Below, one piece after another: positions 1 to 8,069 of a DNA stretch of 64,000 nt (positions are counted from its first letter, which is position 1; every line of letters starts with the position of its first letter). The DNA lies in assembly GCA_035538335.1 (NCBI GenBank), contig DATLKN010000052.1, positions 1 through 64,000 on the forward strand. The letters run 5' to 3'. The stretch comes from AP-15 sp035538335. GTDB lineage: Bacteria > Pseudomonadota > Alphaproteobacteria > ATCC43930 > CGMCC-115725. Below the pieces are notes generated by a model. The model was given only the letters and a program-made list of their open reading frames with translations. It was not told the origin of the DNA and did no database searches. A program made the translations under genes and the position numbers.

Positions 1-141
1 ACCTGGCGAACCACCCGTTCTCGAAGATCCACCGAATACGGCCGCGTCATCCCCCATCTCCCCCAAGATGTGGGGGCCATTCTCCCCTACTTCACCACAT
101 CTGGGAAGCCGTCGATTCTGTCAGATGAGAAAGCGCTCTAA
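1..141 (+). other. Possible C-terminal end of a reading frame entering from upstream
   Basis: Frame 1 is open from the first base and gives 46 residues ending at a TAA at 139-141 (ending ...SGKPSILSDEKAL). I do not recognise it. It contains a short run of CCCC/GGGG palindromic bases around 52-76 and may instead be a repeat. The remaining bases up to 243, before the rpoH stop codon, hold nothing I can identify. Confidence 0.2.
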
Positions 142-243
142 GTCCTCACCGCCGCGCAGGCCGGGGTCCACCGTTCCGCCGCACGATCGCTGCGGCCGTT
201 TCTGCCGGGACGACGACAGAGGCTTCGCGCCCTCGGGATCGAG

Positions 244-1128
244 TTAGTGCGTGACGAGCCGGCGCTCGATGGCGGCGGCCTTGATCGCCTTCTGCAGTTT
301 CTCGAAGGCGCGCACCTCGATCTGGCGCACGCGCTCGCGCGAGATGCCGTATTGCTGCGACAGGTCCTCGAGCGTCGTCGGGTTGTCGCGCAAGCGGCGC
401 TCGATCAGGATATGCCGCTCGCGCTCGTTCAGATGCGTCATCGCCTTTTCCAAGAGGTCGCGCCGCAGCCCCAGTTCCTGCCGCTCGCCGAGCTGGGTCT
501 CCTGGCTCTCGCTTTCGTCGACGAGCCAGTCCTGCCATTCGCCTTCGCTGTCGCTTCTCAATGGCGCGTTCAGCGAGTGGTCGGGGCTGGCAAGGCGCCG
601 GTTCATGCTGACGACGTCGGCCTCGGGCACGTCCAGCTCGGTGGCGATCTTCTTCAGGTTCTCGGGCGAGAGATCGCCGTCCTCCATTGCCTGCAATTGT
701 CCCTTCAGCTTGCGCAGATTGAAGAACAGCTTTTTCTGCGCCGCTGTGGTGCCCATCTTCACGAGCGACCAGGAGTGCAGGATGTATTCCTGGATGGCGG
801 CACGGATCCACCACATCGCGTAGGTCGCGAGGCGGAAGCCGCGATCCGGGTCGAAGCGCTTGACGGCCTGCATCATGCCGACATTGCCCTCGGAGATCAG
901 CTCCGAAAGCGGCAGGCCATAGCCGCGGTAGCCCATCGCGATCTTGGCGACCAGCCGCAGATGGCTCGTCACCAGGCGGTGCGCCGCCTCCGGGTCCTCA
1001 TGCTCCTTCCAGCGCTTGGCGAGCATGTATTCCTCGTTCGGCTCCAGCATCGGAAACCGGCGAATCTCCTGCAAATAGCGCGTCAGGTTGCCTTCCGCGG
1101 AAATGGAAGGTACCGAAAGGCTGGCCAT
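244..1128 (-). CDS. rpoH: RNA polymerase sigma factor RpoH (sigma-32)
   Basis: Alternative sigma factor that directs RNA polymerase to heat-shock promoters. The 294 residues match the usual RpoH length. Region 2 carries the core-binding and -10 recognition stretch (SEGNVGMMQAVKRFDP, then TYAMWWIRAAIQEYIL). The RpoH box follows (QKKLFFNLRKLK), which separates RpoH from RpoD. Region 4 ends with a helix-turn-helix (GISRERVRQIEVRAFEKLQ). It lies downstream of rluD on the same strand, a common alphaproteobacterial order. The 111-bp gap contains a perfect palindrome at 1211-1227 that may be part of its control region. Several alphaproteobacteria carry more than one rpoH; this window shows one. Confidence 0.96.
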   Translation of the reverse strand: MASLSVPSISAEGNLTRYLQEIRRFPMLEPNEEYMLAKRWKEHEDPEAAHRLVTSHLRLVAKIAMGYRGYGLPLSELISEGNVGMMQAVKRFDPDRGFRLATYAMWWIRAAIQEYILHSWSLVKMGTTAAQKKLFFNLRKLKGQLQAMEDGDLSPENLKKIATELDVPEADVVSMNRRLASPDHSLNAPLRSDSEGEWQDWLVDESESQETQLGERQELGLRRDLLEKAMTHLNERERHILIERRLRDNPTTLEDLSQQYGISRERVRQIEVRAFEKLQKAIKAAAIERRLVTH

Positions 1129-1210
1129 CTAGTCTCTTTCTCTCCTTCGCGAACCGCCCGCGGGCGCCGCCGAGGGTGGGGCGCCGGAAGGCCGGTTCTA
1201 TGTGGGAAGT

Positions 1211-1227
1211 CCTACTAATATAGTAGG
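1211..1227. promoter_or_regulatory. Perfect 17-bp palindrome between rluD and rpoH
   Basis: CCTACTA-ATA-TAGTAGG is a perfect 7-3-7 inverted repeat, AT-rich against a GC-rich background, 84 bp upstream of the rpoH start. It looks like a dimeric repressor or activator site. No cognate regulator is visible here, and I could not place a convincing sigma-70 or sigma-32 promoter relative to it. Confidence 0.4.
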
Positions 1228-1239
1228 GATTTGTCCAGT

Positions 1240-2187
1240 TTAAAGTCCCTCTAAAAAAGCGGCGAGCTGCCGCAGATCGGGGGGCAGCGGGCTGTCGAAT
1301 TCGAGCCGCTCGCCCGAGGCCGGGTGCGTGAAGCCGAGCCGCTTTGCGTGCAAGGCCTGGCGCTCGAGGCCGGCGAGCCGCGGCCGCGCGCGGCCGGCGC
1401 GGCCGCCATAGACCGGGTCCCCGATCAGCGGATGGCCGCTATGCGCGAGATGCACGCGAAGCTGGTGCGTGCGCCCGGTCAACAGGCGGCATTCGATCTC
1501 GGCCGCGGCCTTGCCGAAGGCGCGCAGGACGCGGTAGCGGGTGATTGCCGGCCTCCCTCTCGCTTCGGAAACGACGGCCATCTTCTTGCGATTGGCCGGG
1601 CTGCGGCCGATGTTTCCGGCAATCTCGCCGGCGGACGGGATCGGCACTCCCCAGACAAACGCCGCATAGGCGCGCTCGATCCGCCGCGCTGCGAAATCGC
1701 GCGACAGCGCCTGGTGCGCCGCCTCGGTCTTGGCGACGACGAGAAGGCCGCTGGTGCCCTTGTCGAGGCGATGCACGATGCCCGGGCGCCTGACCCCGCC
1801 GATGCCGGCGAGGCTCGCCCCGCAATGCTGCAGGAGCGCGTTGACGAGGGTGCCGTCGGGGTTGCCGGGGGCGGGATGGACGACCATGCCGGCGGGCTTG
1901 TCGAGGACGACGATATGTGCATCCTCGAAACGGATGTCGAGCGCGATCGGCTGCGCCTTTGGCGCCGCCGGTTCGACCGGGGGGATGACGATTGTGAAAT
2001 GGTCGCCGGGCTTGACGCGCATCGAGGGGTCGCGATGGACGACGCCGGCGCGGCTGACGTGACCCGCCTCGATCAGCCGCTTCAGCTGGCTGCGCGACAA
2101 GCCGCCGAGATGGCGGCTCAGCACCCGGTCGAGGCGCTCTCCGGCATCCTCTTCCTCGGCGGCGACGGATCGCGCGTCAGCCGTCAC
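1240..2187 (-). CDS. rluD: Ribosomal large-subunit pseudouridine synthase, RluD family
   Basis: Converts specific uridines in 23S rRNA (helix 69 in RluD) to pseudouridine. The 315 residues show an N-terminal S4 RNA-binding domain (about residues 14-75, with RLDRVLSRHLGGLSRSQLKRLI) and then the RsuA/RluD catalytic domain. The catalytic motif is HRLDKGTSGLLVVAKT, in which the Asp is the nucleophile. It also has GRTHQLRVHLAHSGHPLIGDPVYG. The start is GTG, and only 20 bp separate it from the divergent gene at 2208. RluD is more likely than RluC from the S4 domain and the genomic position next to rpoH, but family members are hard to separate by eye. Confidence 0.9.
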   Translation of the reverse strand: MTADARSVAAEEEDAGERLDRVLSRHLGGLSRSQLKRLIEAGHVSRAGVVHRDPSMRVKPGDHFTIVIPPVEPAAPKAQPIALDIRFEDAHIVVLDKPAGMVVHPAPGNPDGTLVNALLQHCGASLAGIGGVRRPGIVHRLDKGTSGLLVVAKTEAAHQALSRDFAARRIERAYAAFVWGVPIPSAGEIAGNIGRSPANRKKMAVVSEARGRPAITRYRVLRAFGKAAAEIECRLLTGRTHQLRVHLAHSGHPLIGDPVYGGRAGRARPRLAGLERQALHAKRLGFTHPASGERLEFDSPLPPDLRQLAAFLEGL

Positions 2188-2207
2188 GGCGCAGGCTCGG
2201 GCCGACG

Positions 2208-2501
2208 ATGCGCGGGCTGACCGTCTTCGTCGTCGTCATGGGTGTCGTCATCCTCGTCGGCTTCGCGGCGGTGATCGCGACGATCGTCGGCAGGCTGGCG
2301 CGCAACGAGGACCGCGGCGTCCATGCCTTCGCGGCGGCGCCGATCGCGATCCCGAAAGGGGCGCGGGTCGCGGCGATGACGGCGGACGCGAATCGGCTCG
2401 TGCTGCGCCTCGAATTGCCGGGCGGCGGACAGCAGATTCTGATTGTCGATCTCGCCTCGGGCCGCCGCCTCGGCACGATCCCGCTGCGGCCGGCGCCCTG
2501 A
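2208..2501 (+). CDS. Small membrane-anchored protein of unknown function (DUF6476-like)
   Basis: A 97-residue protein with one N-terminal transmembrane helix (about residues 4-27) followed by a short charged segment and a compact beta-rich C-terminus (RLVLRLELPGGGQQILIVDLASGRRLG). This matches my memory of the alphaproteobacterial DUF6476 family, whose role is unknown. It is divergent from rluD and 17 bp ahead of the methyltransferase gene, so the two probably share a transcript. There are no catalytic motifs; the C-terminal part probably lies outside the membrane. Confidence 0.7.
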   Translation: MRGLTVFVVVMGVVILVGFAAVIATIVGRLARNEDRGVHAFAAAPIAIPKGARVAAMTADANRLVLRLELPGGGQQILIVDLASGRRLGTIPLRPAP

Positions 2502-2518
2502 CGAGAACGGAGACCGAA

Positions 2519-3172
2519 ATGACGCAGATCGAAGGGAGTGCGGTCGAGGCCTGGGACGCGCGCTGGGCGAGCGAGGAGGGGCGCGCCGATTGGCTCGATC
2601 CGCACCCGGCGGTCGTCGCGTTGCTGCCGGAGTTGCAGGCGCGCGGCGCAGCGCGTGTGCTCGATCTCGGCTGCGGCGTCGGCCGGCATACCCTCCTCCT
2701 CGCCGAACACGGCTTCAGCGTCGACGCCTTCGACGGCAGCGCCGCCGGGCTCGCCTTTCTCGCCGCAGAAGCGCGCGCCCGAGGGCTGCCGCTCCGCCTC
2801 GCGCAAGGCTCGGCGGATCGATTGCCTTATCCGGCCGAGAGCTTCGATTTCGTCCTCTCCTGGAATGTCATCTATCACGGCAGCCTCGGCGACACCGGCG
2901 GGCGCCTCGCCGAGATCTGGCGCGTGCTGAAGCCCGGCGGTCTATACCAGGGAACGATGCTGTCGAAGCGCAACGGCAATTACGGGCTCGGCCGAATGGT
3001 CGCGCCCGACACCTTCGTCGATTCGCGCGAACGGGCGCACCCGCATTTCTACTGCGACGCGGCCGGCCTCGTCGCGCTCTTCGCCGGCTTCGAGATCCTC
3101 TCGCTGGTGCAGCGCGAGCACCGCAAGCCGCAATCCTGGCACTGGCACGTCCTCGCCGAGCGCCGCGGCTAG
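2519..3172 (+). CDS. Class I SAM-dependent methyltransferase
   Basis: The 217 residues carry the Rossmann methyltransferase core. Motif I is VLDLGCGVGRHTLLLAEHG (about residues 47-65), an acidic residue follows in VDAFDGS, and motif IV lies near LPYPAESFDFVLSWNVIYH. The fold and SAM binding are clear but the acceptor is not; this subgroup (Methyltransf_11/25) includes enzymes acting on small molecules and tellurite-resistance-like proteins. It follows the small membrane protein by 17 bp. Its TAG overlaps the stop codon of the convergent doxX-like gene within CTAG at 3169-3172. Confidence 0.85.
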   Translation: MTQIEGSAVEAWDARWASEEGRADWLDPHPAVVALLPELQARGAARVLDLGCGVGRHTLLLAEHGFSVDAFDGSAAGLAFLAAEARARGLPLRLAQGSADRLPYPAESFDFVLSWNVIYHGSLGDTGGRLAEIWRVLKPGGLYQGTMLSKRNGNYGLGRMVAPDTFVDSRERAHPHFYCDAAGLVALFAGFEILSLVQREHRKPQSWHWHVLAERRG

Positions 3173-3585
3173 GTGCCCCCGCGCAGCAGCCGGTCGAGGC
3201 TCCAAGGGCCGCCGCCTGCGACGAACAGGTAGAAGAAACTGAAGCAATAGAGGACCGCCAGGTTCCCGCCGGTCGACATCGGATAGAAGCCGCGCGGCGC
3301 GAACACCATGAAATAGGCGACCGCCATCTCTCCCGACAGGATGAACGCCGCCCAGCGCGTGAACAGCCCGAGAGCGACGAAAGGCCCGCCGATCGCTTCG
3401 AGCAGCGCCGCGAGGCCGGGATTGAGGGTGAACAGCAGATAAGGGTGATGGCCCGAGGTCGGCGGGAAATCGAACAATTTGTTGAGCCCGTGCTGCATGT
3501 AAAGCAGCCCGACGAAAAAGCGAAGGATGCTGAGGACGCGCGGCTCCCAGGTGGCGCTCAGGCTTCTTGCTTCGGACATGACCAT
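3169..3585 (-). CDS. DoxX family membrane protein
   Basis: A 138-residue integral membrane protein with about four hydrophobic helices, beginning LRFFVGLLYMQHGLNKLFDFP, the typical DoxX opening with a conserved histidine-glycine pair. DoxX-like proteins are quinone-linked or redox-associated membrane proteins, often of unknown role. The first ATG (3585) has an AGGAGA four bases upstream, and a second ATG six bases on (3579) is about equally plausible. It is convergent with the methyltransferase and followed by an interspersed repeat on its 5' side. Confidence 0.85.
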   Translation of the reverse strand: MVMSEARSLSATWEPRVLSILRFFVGLLYMQHGLNKLFDFPPTSGHHPYLLFTLNPGLAALLEAIGGPFVALGLFTRWAAFILSGEMAVAYFMVFAPRGFYPMSTGGNLAVLYCFSFFYLFVAGGGPWSLDRLLRGGT

Positions 3586-3637
3586 TTTCTCCTGCCATCC
3601 GGACAGACAGTCTGCTCAGATCCAACCGGCTTCTGCC

Positions 3638-3699
3638 GTCATGCCGGCGAAAGCCGGTATGCATGGCCGACATGGGTCCCGACCTTCGTCGGGACGACA
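3638..3699. repeat. Interspersed palindromic repeat, family B
   Basis: Two adjacent hairpins: ATGCCGGC-gaa-AGCCGGTAT and GTCCCGAC-ctt-CGTCGGGAC. Related copies lie at 6040-6121, 12708-12765, 14980-15058 and 59217-59328. All are intergenic or at gene ends, as expected for REP-like or RNA-hairpin elements. Confidence 0.75.
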
Positions 3700-3742
3700 A
3701 CAGCGTCCACCTGCCTCGATCGCGATACGTCGCCCCGCAACG

Positions 3743-4357
3743 CTAGAGCGGCGGCTTGACGCCGTTCTTCTCGGCGGTGACCCGTGCCGCCTTCAAGCTG
3801 CCGTCGGGCTGCTTGAAGGCGACCATGAAGATCGCCGCGCCGGGTTTCAAGAGGGTCGGATCGCCCGGCACATAGGCGACGATGATGGTTTTTGGGCCGA
3901 CGACGAGATCGGCGGCTTTGTCCTTGAAGGTGACGTGCAGGACATGGCCCTTCGGCGCGGCCGTGACCCGTGCGACCGTCGCGTTCGTCATCAGGGCGTG
4001 CGGCATCAGATCCCATGGCAGCTGACCCTCGGGGACAACGCCGCGCAGCGTTTTCGGCAGGATGTGCGCTTCGACGGCGTGCTGCCGACCGTCTTTGCCG
4101 GTCAGCGACGTCACGCCGACGAAATCGTCGGGCTTGAGGTCGGCCAGCCGCCTTTTGGCCACCCCTAGCACGGCGAATTTCGGCGTCAGCGCGATCGTCA
4201 GTGTCGCGCCGTCGCGCGAGGCGACTTCGAGCGAGTGGCCGGCGAGCTTTGTGACGGTACCGCGGATTCGGGTCGGTACGCCCTGCGGCGCTTGCGTCAG
4301 GGCGGGAAAAGCCACGACCGCGAACAGCGCGGCGAAAAGAACGCTTGTCTTCGGCAT
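3743..4357 (-). CDS. Exported protein with DUF5666-like beta domains
   Basis: A 204-residue protein with a Sec-type signal peptide (about residues 1-21, ending near FPALTQA) and no other membrane segment. The mature part reads as two small beta-barrel-like modules, VRIRGTVTKLAGHSLEVASRDGATLTIAL and NATVARVTAAPKGHVLHVTFKDKAADLVV, a pattern I associate with DUF5666/OB-like periplasmic proteins. No enzyme motif is present. The start is preceded by a GGGGGT purine run. It is divergent from odc across a region of about 540 bp. Confidence 0.6.
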   Translation of the reverse strand: MPKTSVLFAALFAVVAFPALTQAPQGVPTRIRGTVTKLAGHSLEVASRDGATLTIALTPKFAVLGVAKRRLADLKPDDFVGVTSLTGKDGRQHAVEAHILPKTLRGVVPEGQLPWDLMPHALMTNATVARVTAAPKGHVLHVTFKDKAADLVVGPKTIIVAYVPGDPTLLKPGAAIFMVAFKQPDGSLKAARVTAEKNGVKPPL

Positions 4358-4515
4358 CGTATACCCCCGATTCGGGCGCAGCGGTTGAACCGATTAGCTG
4401 CGCTCGCGGTTTCTTCCTAGCGCCGGCCGCGGTTTGCCGGCGATCAATCCCGCGTGAGTTCGGCAGAGGTTGGGAGCGCCGGCGGAGCGCTTACAAATTT
4501 TTTTCGAGTTTTCCC

Positions 4516-4899
4516 TTGCGCCCGCACTCGATCGGCGTATGTATCCGGCCCTCGACGCACTCGCACGTGCCTATGGCCCATGGTGGTTATGCAACGACGT
4601 AACGCGTCCTTTTTGGCAGCCCGGCTGCAAGGCCGGTCCCGAGAGGGAGGTCGATATGGTTGCAATCCCGAACAGGGCCTCGACGCCCTGCCCTGACGCC
4701 AACCTCCGCGGCACGCGCCAGCGTGGCCGGGGCAGCCGGGTCACCGATCCGAGCAGTTTGAGCTGATCCCAACATCTCTGCGACGCGGTCTTGCCGCGTC
4801 GGTCTGCGGTTCGCGGTTTGTCGAGCCGGGCTGCTCCCTTGCCCGGTTCGCTCGCCCGGACCGCCGGTGCCCAGCCGCTGTTCGAAGGACCACCCGTCG
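4516..4899 (+). ncRNA. Structured odc leader, candidate speF-type riboregulator
   Basis: This is the long untranslated region before ornithine decarboxylase. A weak sigma-70-like promoter is visible (TTGCGC at 4516-4521, 16-bp spacer, TATGTA at 4538-4543). Downstream is a perfect 8-bp stem with a 5-base loop (4781-4788 with 4794-4801, loop TCTTG), and another stem around GCCGGGC/GCCCGGT near 4824-4847. A conserved structured leader, the 'speF' motif, is known upstream of this gene family in alphaproteobacteria. I infer that this is one, but I cannot align it to the published consensus from memory. The upstream bases 4358-4515 hold the divergent promoter region and nothing else I can name. Confidence 0.5.
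4656..4766 (+). CDS. Candidate leader ORF upstream of odc (36 codons)
   Basis: ATG at 4656 with a strong Shine-Dalgarno (GAGGGAGG at 4643-4650, five bases upstream) and a TGA at 4764-4766. It encodes MVAIPNRASTPCPDANLRGT followed by an Arg/Gly/Ser-rich tail. It ends 14 bases before the perfect hairpin at 4781-4801 and 133 bases before odc. The ribosome-binding site is better than that of many genes here, so a translated regulatory peptide is plausible, by analogy with the ornithine-sensing leader peptide of enterobacterial speF. No homology is claimed. Confidence 0.45.
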   Translation: MVAIPNRASTPCPDANLRGTRQRGRGSRVTDPSSLS

Positions 4900-6030
4900 A
4901 TGAACCAGAGGATTGCACGTTTCCTTGCCGAAAACGCTCCCGAGACGCCGTGCCTCGTCGTCGATCTCGAAATCATCGCCGCTGCGTACGATCTATTGTG
5001 CCGCTACTTGCCGCTCGCCCGCATCTATTACGCCGTCAAGGCCAACCCGGCGCGCGAGATCGTCGCGATGCTGGAGGGCAAGGGCTCGAGCTTCGACGTC
5101 GCGAGCCGCGGCGAGATCGAGCTGTGCCTCGACAGCGGCGTCGCCGCCGAGCGGCTCTCCTACGGCAACACGATAAAGAAGGAGAAGGACATCGCCTTCG
5201 CCTATGCGAAGGGGGTGCGGCTGTTCGCCTTCGACAGTGCCGACGAATTGGACAAGCTGGCGCGCTCGGCGCCGGGCTCGCGCGTCTTCTGCCGCCTGCT
5301 CGTCGCCTGCGAGGGCGCCGAATGGCCGCTGTCGCGCAAATTCGGCTGCGCGCCGGAGATGGCGCTCGATCTGCTGCGCCGGGCGCGCGATCTCGGCCTC
5401 GACGCCTATGGCGTGTCGTTCCATGTTGGCTCGCAACAGACCGACCTCTCGCAGTGGGACGGCGCCGTCGGCGCCGCCCAGCGCATGTTCTCCGCGCTTG
5501 CCGAAGCCGACATCAACCTGCGCATGGTCAATATCGGCGGCGGCTTTCCGGCGCGCTACCGAGGCCGGGTGCCGGCCGTCGAGCAGTACGCCGCGGCCGT
5601 CATGGCGGCGATCACCCGGCATTTCGGCAACCATCTGCCGGAGATCATCATCGAGCCCGGCCGCTCGCTCGTCGGCGACGCCGGCGTCATCCAGAGCGAG
5701 GTCGTGCTGATCGCCGAGAAGGGCGGCGGCAGCGACAAGCGCTGGGTCTATCTCGACGTCGGCAAGTTCAACGGGCTCGCCGAGACGATGGACGAGAGCA
5801 TCAAATACCGGATCGCGACGCCCGGCCGCGACGGCCCGTCGGGGCCGGTGATCCTCGCCGGGCCGACTTGCGACAGCGCCGACATCCTCTACGAGCGCAC
5901 CGAATACCGGCTGCCGCTCGGCCTCGCGGTCGGCGACAAGGTCGAGATCCTGTCGGCCGGCGCCTATACCGCGAGCTATGCCTCGGTCGGCTTCAACGGC
6001 TTCGCGCCGATCCGCACTTATTGCATCTGA
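4900..6030 (+). CDS. Ornithine decarboxylase, fold-III PLP enzyme
   Basis: Decarboxylates ornithine (possibly also lysine) to putrescine in polyamine synthesis. From the ATG at 4900 it has 376 residues, usual for the bacterial alanine-racemase-fold family. Visible motifs are YYAVKANP with the PLP lysine, SFHVGSQQ, NIGGGFPARY and EPGRSLVGDAG near the phosphate site. The inter-subunit GPTCDSAD, with the catalytic Cys-Asp, follows near the C-terminus. I prefer this ATG over a GTG at 4867 because GAAGGA (4885-4890) gives good spacing. It is probably controlled by the leader at 4516-4899. The end overlaps the stop of the convergent DUF1194 gene. Confidence 0.93.
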   Translation: MNQRIARFLAENAPETPCLVVDLEIIAAAYDLLCRYLPLARIYYAVKANPAREIVAMLEGKGSSFDVASRGEIELCLDSGVAAERLSYGNTIKKEKDIAFAYAKGVRLFAFDSADELDKLARSAPGSRVFCRLLVACEGAEWPLSRKFGCAPEMALDLLRRARDLGLDAYGVSFHVGSQQTDLSQWDGAVGAAQRMFSALAEADINLRMVNIGGGFPARYRGRVPAVEQYAAAVMAAITRHFGNHLPEIIIEPGRSLVGDAGVIQSEVVLIAEKGGGSDKRWVYLDVGKFNGLAETMDESIKYRIATPGRDGPSGPVILAGPTCDSADILYERTEYRLPLGLAVGDKVEILSAGAYTASYASVGFNGFAPIRTYCI

Positions 6031-6815
6031 GGCCGCTTATCGTCGCCCCCGCTCAGGCGGGGGTCCAGGGCAAGCGATCGGACCTCGCGGCTCCGGATTC
6101 CGGCTTTCGCGGGAATGACCGGGCCGTACAGAGCGAGTTCCGGCGGAATTCCCGAAATTTCGAGGGCGAGCTTGCGCAGCATCGCGGCGGCGAAGCTGGC
6201 GGGACCGCGCGCCGCGAGCGCGAAGGCTGCCGGGCCGCCGATCACCTGGTGCCGGTAATAGCCCTCGAGCCACGGCTCGCGGCTGAGCACCGCGAGGCCG
6301 TTGATCGTGATCCCGGCCTTGACCGCGGCATCGCGCGCGACCGCCGGCGAGACGCCGAAATTCGCCATGCCGTCGCCGGAGACGTCGATCACCCGCCGCG
6401 CCGCCGGCACGGGCAGCCCGTCGAACTGTTTCATCGCCGCGAGGATTGCCGCGCCGATCGCGGTCAGCCCGCGCGAGCTGCGCCGTGCCCGCCGCACCCG
6501 GCTCGCGAAGCGGCGGGCGCCGGCGGCATCCTCGAGGCGCGTCCACGGCACGCTGACGACGACGTCGCGCGGGCTCGACCATTGCAGCAGCAGCACCTCG
6601 ATGCCGCCGGGCGCGGCGGCAATGGCCTCGACGATGCGAGGGTCCTCGATCGCGCGGGCGATGCCGTCCATCTGCAGCAGATAGGTGTCCGGCGTGACGC
6701 TGCCCGAGACGTCGGTCGCGAAGACCAGAGCGAGCGCCGCGCTTTCGGCCGCCGCGGCAGGCGGCGCGCCGACCCCGAGCAGCAGCACGGCAACGAGCGT
6801 GGCGAAGCGGCGCAT
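6018..6815 (-). CDS. Secreted DUF1194 (von Willebrand A-like) protein with a repeat-derived C-terminus
   Basis: A 265-residue protein with a signal peptide (about residues 1-23, ending PPAAAA). The VWA-like DUF1194 domain has a metal-site motif DVSGSV near residue 35 and a later VIDVSGDGMANFG. It probably binds a divalent metal and partner proteins in the periplasm; no specific role is known. The last ~35 residues (from VIPAKAGIRSREVR) are translated from the family-B palindromic repeat at 6040-6121, so the original stop codon was probably lost to, or replaced by, the repeat. It is convergent with odc, overlapping by 13 bases. Confidence 0.85.
   Translation of the reverse strand: MRRFATLVAVLLLGVGAPPAAAAESAALALVFATDVSGSVTPDTYLLQMDGIARAIEDPRIVEAIAAAPGGIEVLLLQWSSPRDVVVSVPWTRLEDAAGARRFASRVRRARRSSRGLTAIGAAILAAMKQFDGLPVPAARRVIDVSGDGMANFGVSPAVARDAAVKAGITINGLAVLSREPWLEGYYRHQVIGGPAAFALAARGPASFAAAMLRKLALEISGIPPELALYGPVIPAKAGIRSREVRSLALDPRLSGGDDKRPQMQ
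6040..6121. repeat. Interspersed palindromic repeat, family B
   Basis: Begins CGTCGCCCCCGCTCAGGCGG and ends with CCGGCTTTCGCGGGAATGACC, a typical paired-hairpin intergenic repeat. It starts 9 bases after the odc stop codon and supplies the C-terminal codons of the opposing DUF1194 gene. Confidence 0.75.
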
Positions 6816-7059
6816 CAGGGCAGCGAAATTATCGCCGTCGCCGTGCCGACGCGATAAGCTTCGATGCCGCCGTTTCGGGCACTTGCCCGGCGGCTGCGCA
6901 GGGGATCGAATGGCGGGGAAGCTGGTCCGGGAATGAGGTCCGGAAAAAGATCCGGCGATCCCGGCCCGGATCGGCCTTGCGACTGGCGGCGGAGGCCCGG
7001 ACCTGGGATTTTTGTAACAAGAATCGTGCCACGCGGCGCGGTCGAGGCGGAGGGATAGG

Positions 7060-7941
7060 ATGCCACATTTGACGACGGACGACGGAGTGCGGCTCTATTA
7101 CGAGGAGACGGGGGCAGGGACGCCAGTCGTCTTCGTCCACGAATTCGCCGGCGACACCCGAAGCTTCGAGCCGCAGCTGCGCTATTTCGGCCGGCGCTAC
7201 CGGGCAATCGCCTTCAACGCCCGCGGCTACCCCCCTTCCGAGGTGCCGTCCGATCCGCAGCGCTATTCGCAGGACCGCGCGCGCGACGACATCCGCGCCA
7301 CCCTCGACGCGCTGAAGATCGGGAAGGCGCATATCGTCGGCGTCTCGATGGGCGGCTTCGCGACTCTGCATTTCGGCCTCGCCTATCCCGAGCGCGCGCT
7401 CTCGCTCGTCGTCGCCGGCTGCGGCTACGGCGCCGAGCCGGGCAAGCGGCAGCTGTTCCACGACGAGACCGCGAAGACCGCGCAGCACATCGAAGAGGCC
7501 GGGATGGCGGTCGCCGCCAAGAGCTATTCGCTCGGCCCCTCGCGCGTGCAGTTCCAGAACAAGGACCCGCGCGGCTGGGCCGAGTTCGCCGCACAGCTTG
7601 CCGAGCATTCGACGGAAGGCTCGGCGAAGACGATGAAGGGCGTCCAGGCGCGCCGGCCGTCGCTCTGGGACCTGACCGACAAGATGCGGGCCCTCGACGT
7701 GCCGACGCTCGTCGTCAGCGGCGACGAGGACGACCCCTGCCTCGAACCCGGCATCCTGATGAAGCGCACGATCCCGACCGCGGCGCTTGTCGTCTTCCCT
7801 GGCACCGGGCACGCCGTCAACCTCGAGGAGCCCGACCTCTTCAACCGCAGCTGCGCCGATTTCTTTCACCAAGTCGAAAGCGGCCGCTGGCCGCGCCGCG
7901 ACCCGCGCTCGCAGACGGGCTCGATACTGGGGGTCAGGTGA
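7060..7941 (+). CDS. Alpha/beta hydrolase
   Basis: A 293-residue cytoplasmic hydrolase with FVHEFAGD at the oxyanion strand, the nucleophile elbow GVSMGG (Ser about residue 96), an Asp in VVSGDEDDP and a His in PGTGHAVNLEEP, which together form a complete catalytic triad. It resembles the enol-lactonase/esterase branch; the substrate cannot be read from the sequence. The start has a strong GGAGGG site 6 bases upstream. The last ~20 residues (PRRDPRSQTGSILGVR) are low in similarity to hydrolases and precede a repeat. It stands alone, divergent from the DUF1194 gene. Confidence 0.88.
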   Translation: MPHLTTDDGVRLYYEETGAGTPVVFVHEFAGDTRSFEPQLRYFGRRYRAIAFNARGYPPSEVPSDPQRYSQDRARDDIRATLDALKIGKAHIVGVSMGGFATLHFGLAYPERALSLVVAGCGYGAEPGKRQLFHDETAKTAQHIEEAGMAVAAKSYSLGPSRVQFQNKDPRGWAEFAAQLAEHSTEGSAKTMKGVQARRPSLWDLTDKMRALDVPTLVVSGDEDDPCLEPGILMKRTIPTAALVVFPGTGHAVNLEEPDLFNRSCADFFHQVESGRWPRRDPRSQTGSILGVR

Positions 7942-7947
7942 ATGCAT

Positions 7948-8020
7948 TGCCCCTTACCCTCCCGCTGTGGCGGGTCCCTCCCTCTCCCCGCCTGCGGGGA
8001 GAGGGTTGGGGTGAGGGGGG
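7948..8020. repeat. Interspersed palindromic repeat, family A
   Basis: A perfect 12-bp inverted repeat (CCCTCTCCCCGC / GCGGGGAGAGGG, centred near 7992) nested in a longer imperfect one (CCCCTTACC / GGTGAGGGG). It lies between convergent genes, where it could also act as a bidirectional transcription stop. The same family recurs at 18186-18325, 53353-53394, 53748-53791 and, more loosely, 60617-60684. Confidence 0.75.
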
Positions 8021-8069
8021 CCGGTGATGTGGAGTGTTCGGCCGGCGTCGAGCGGCAGCCCGGGATCGT

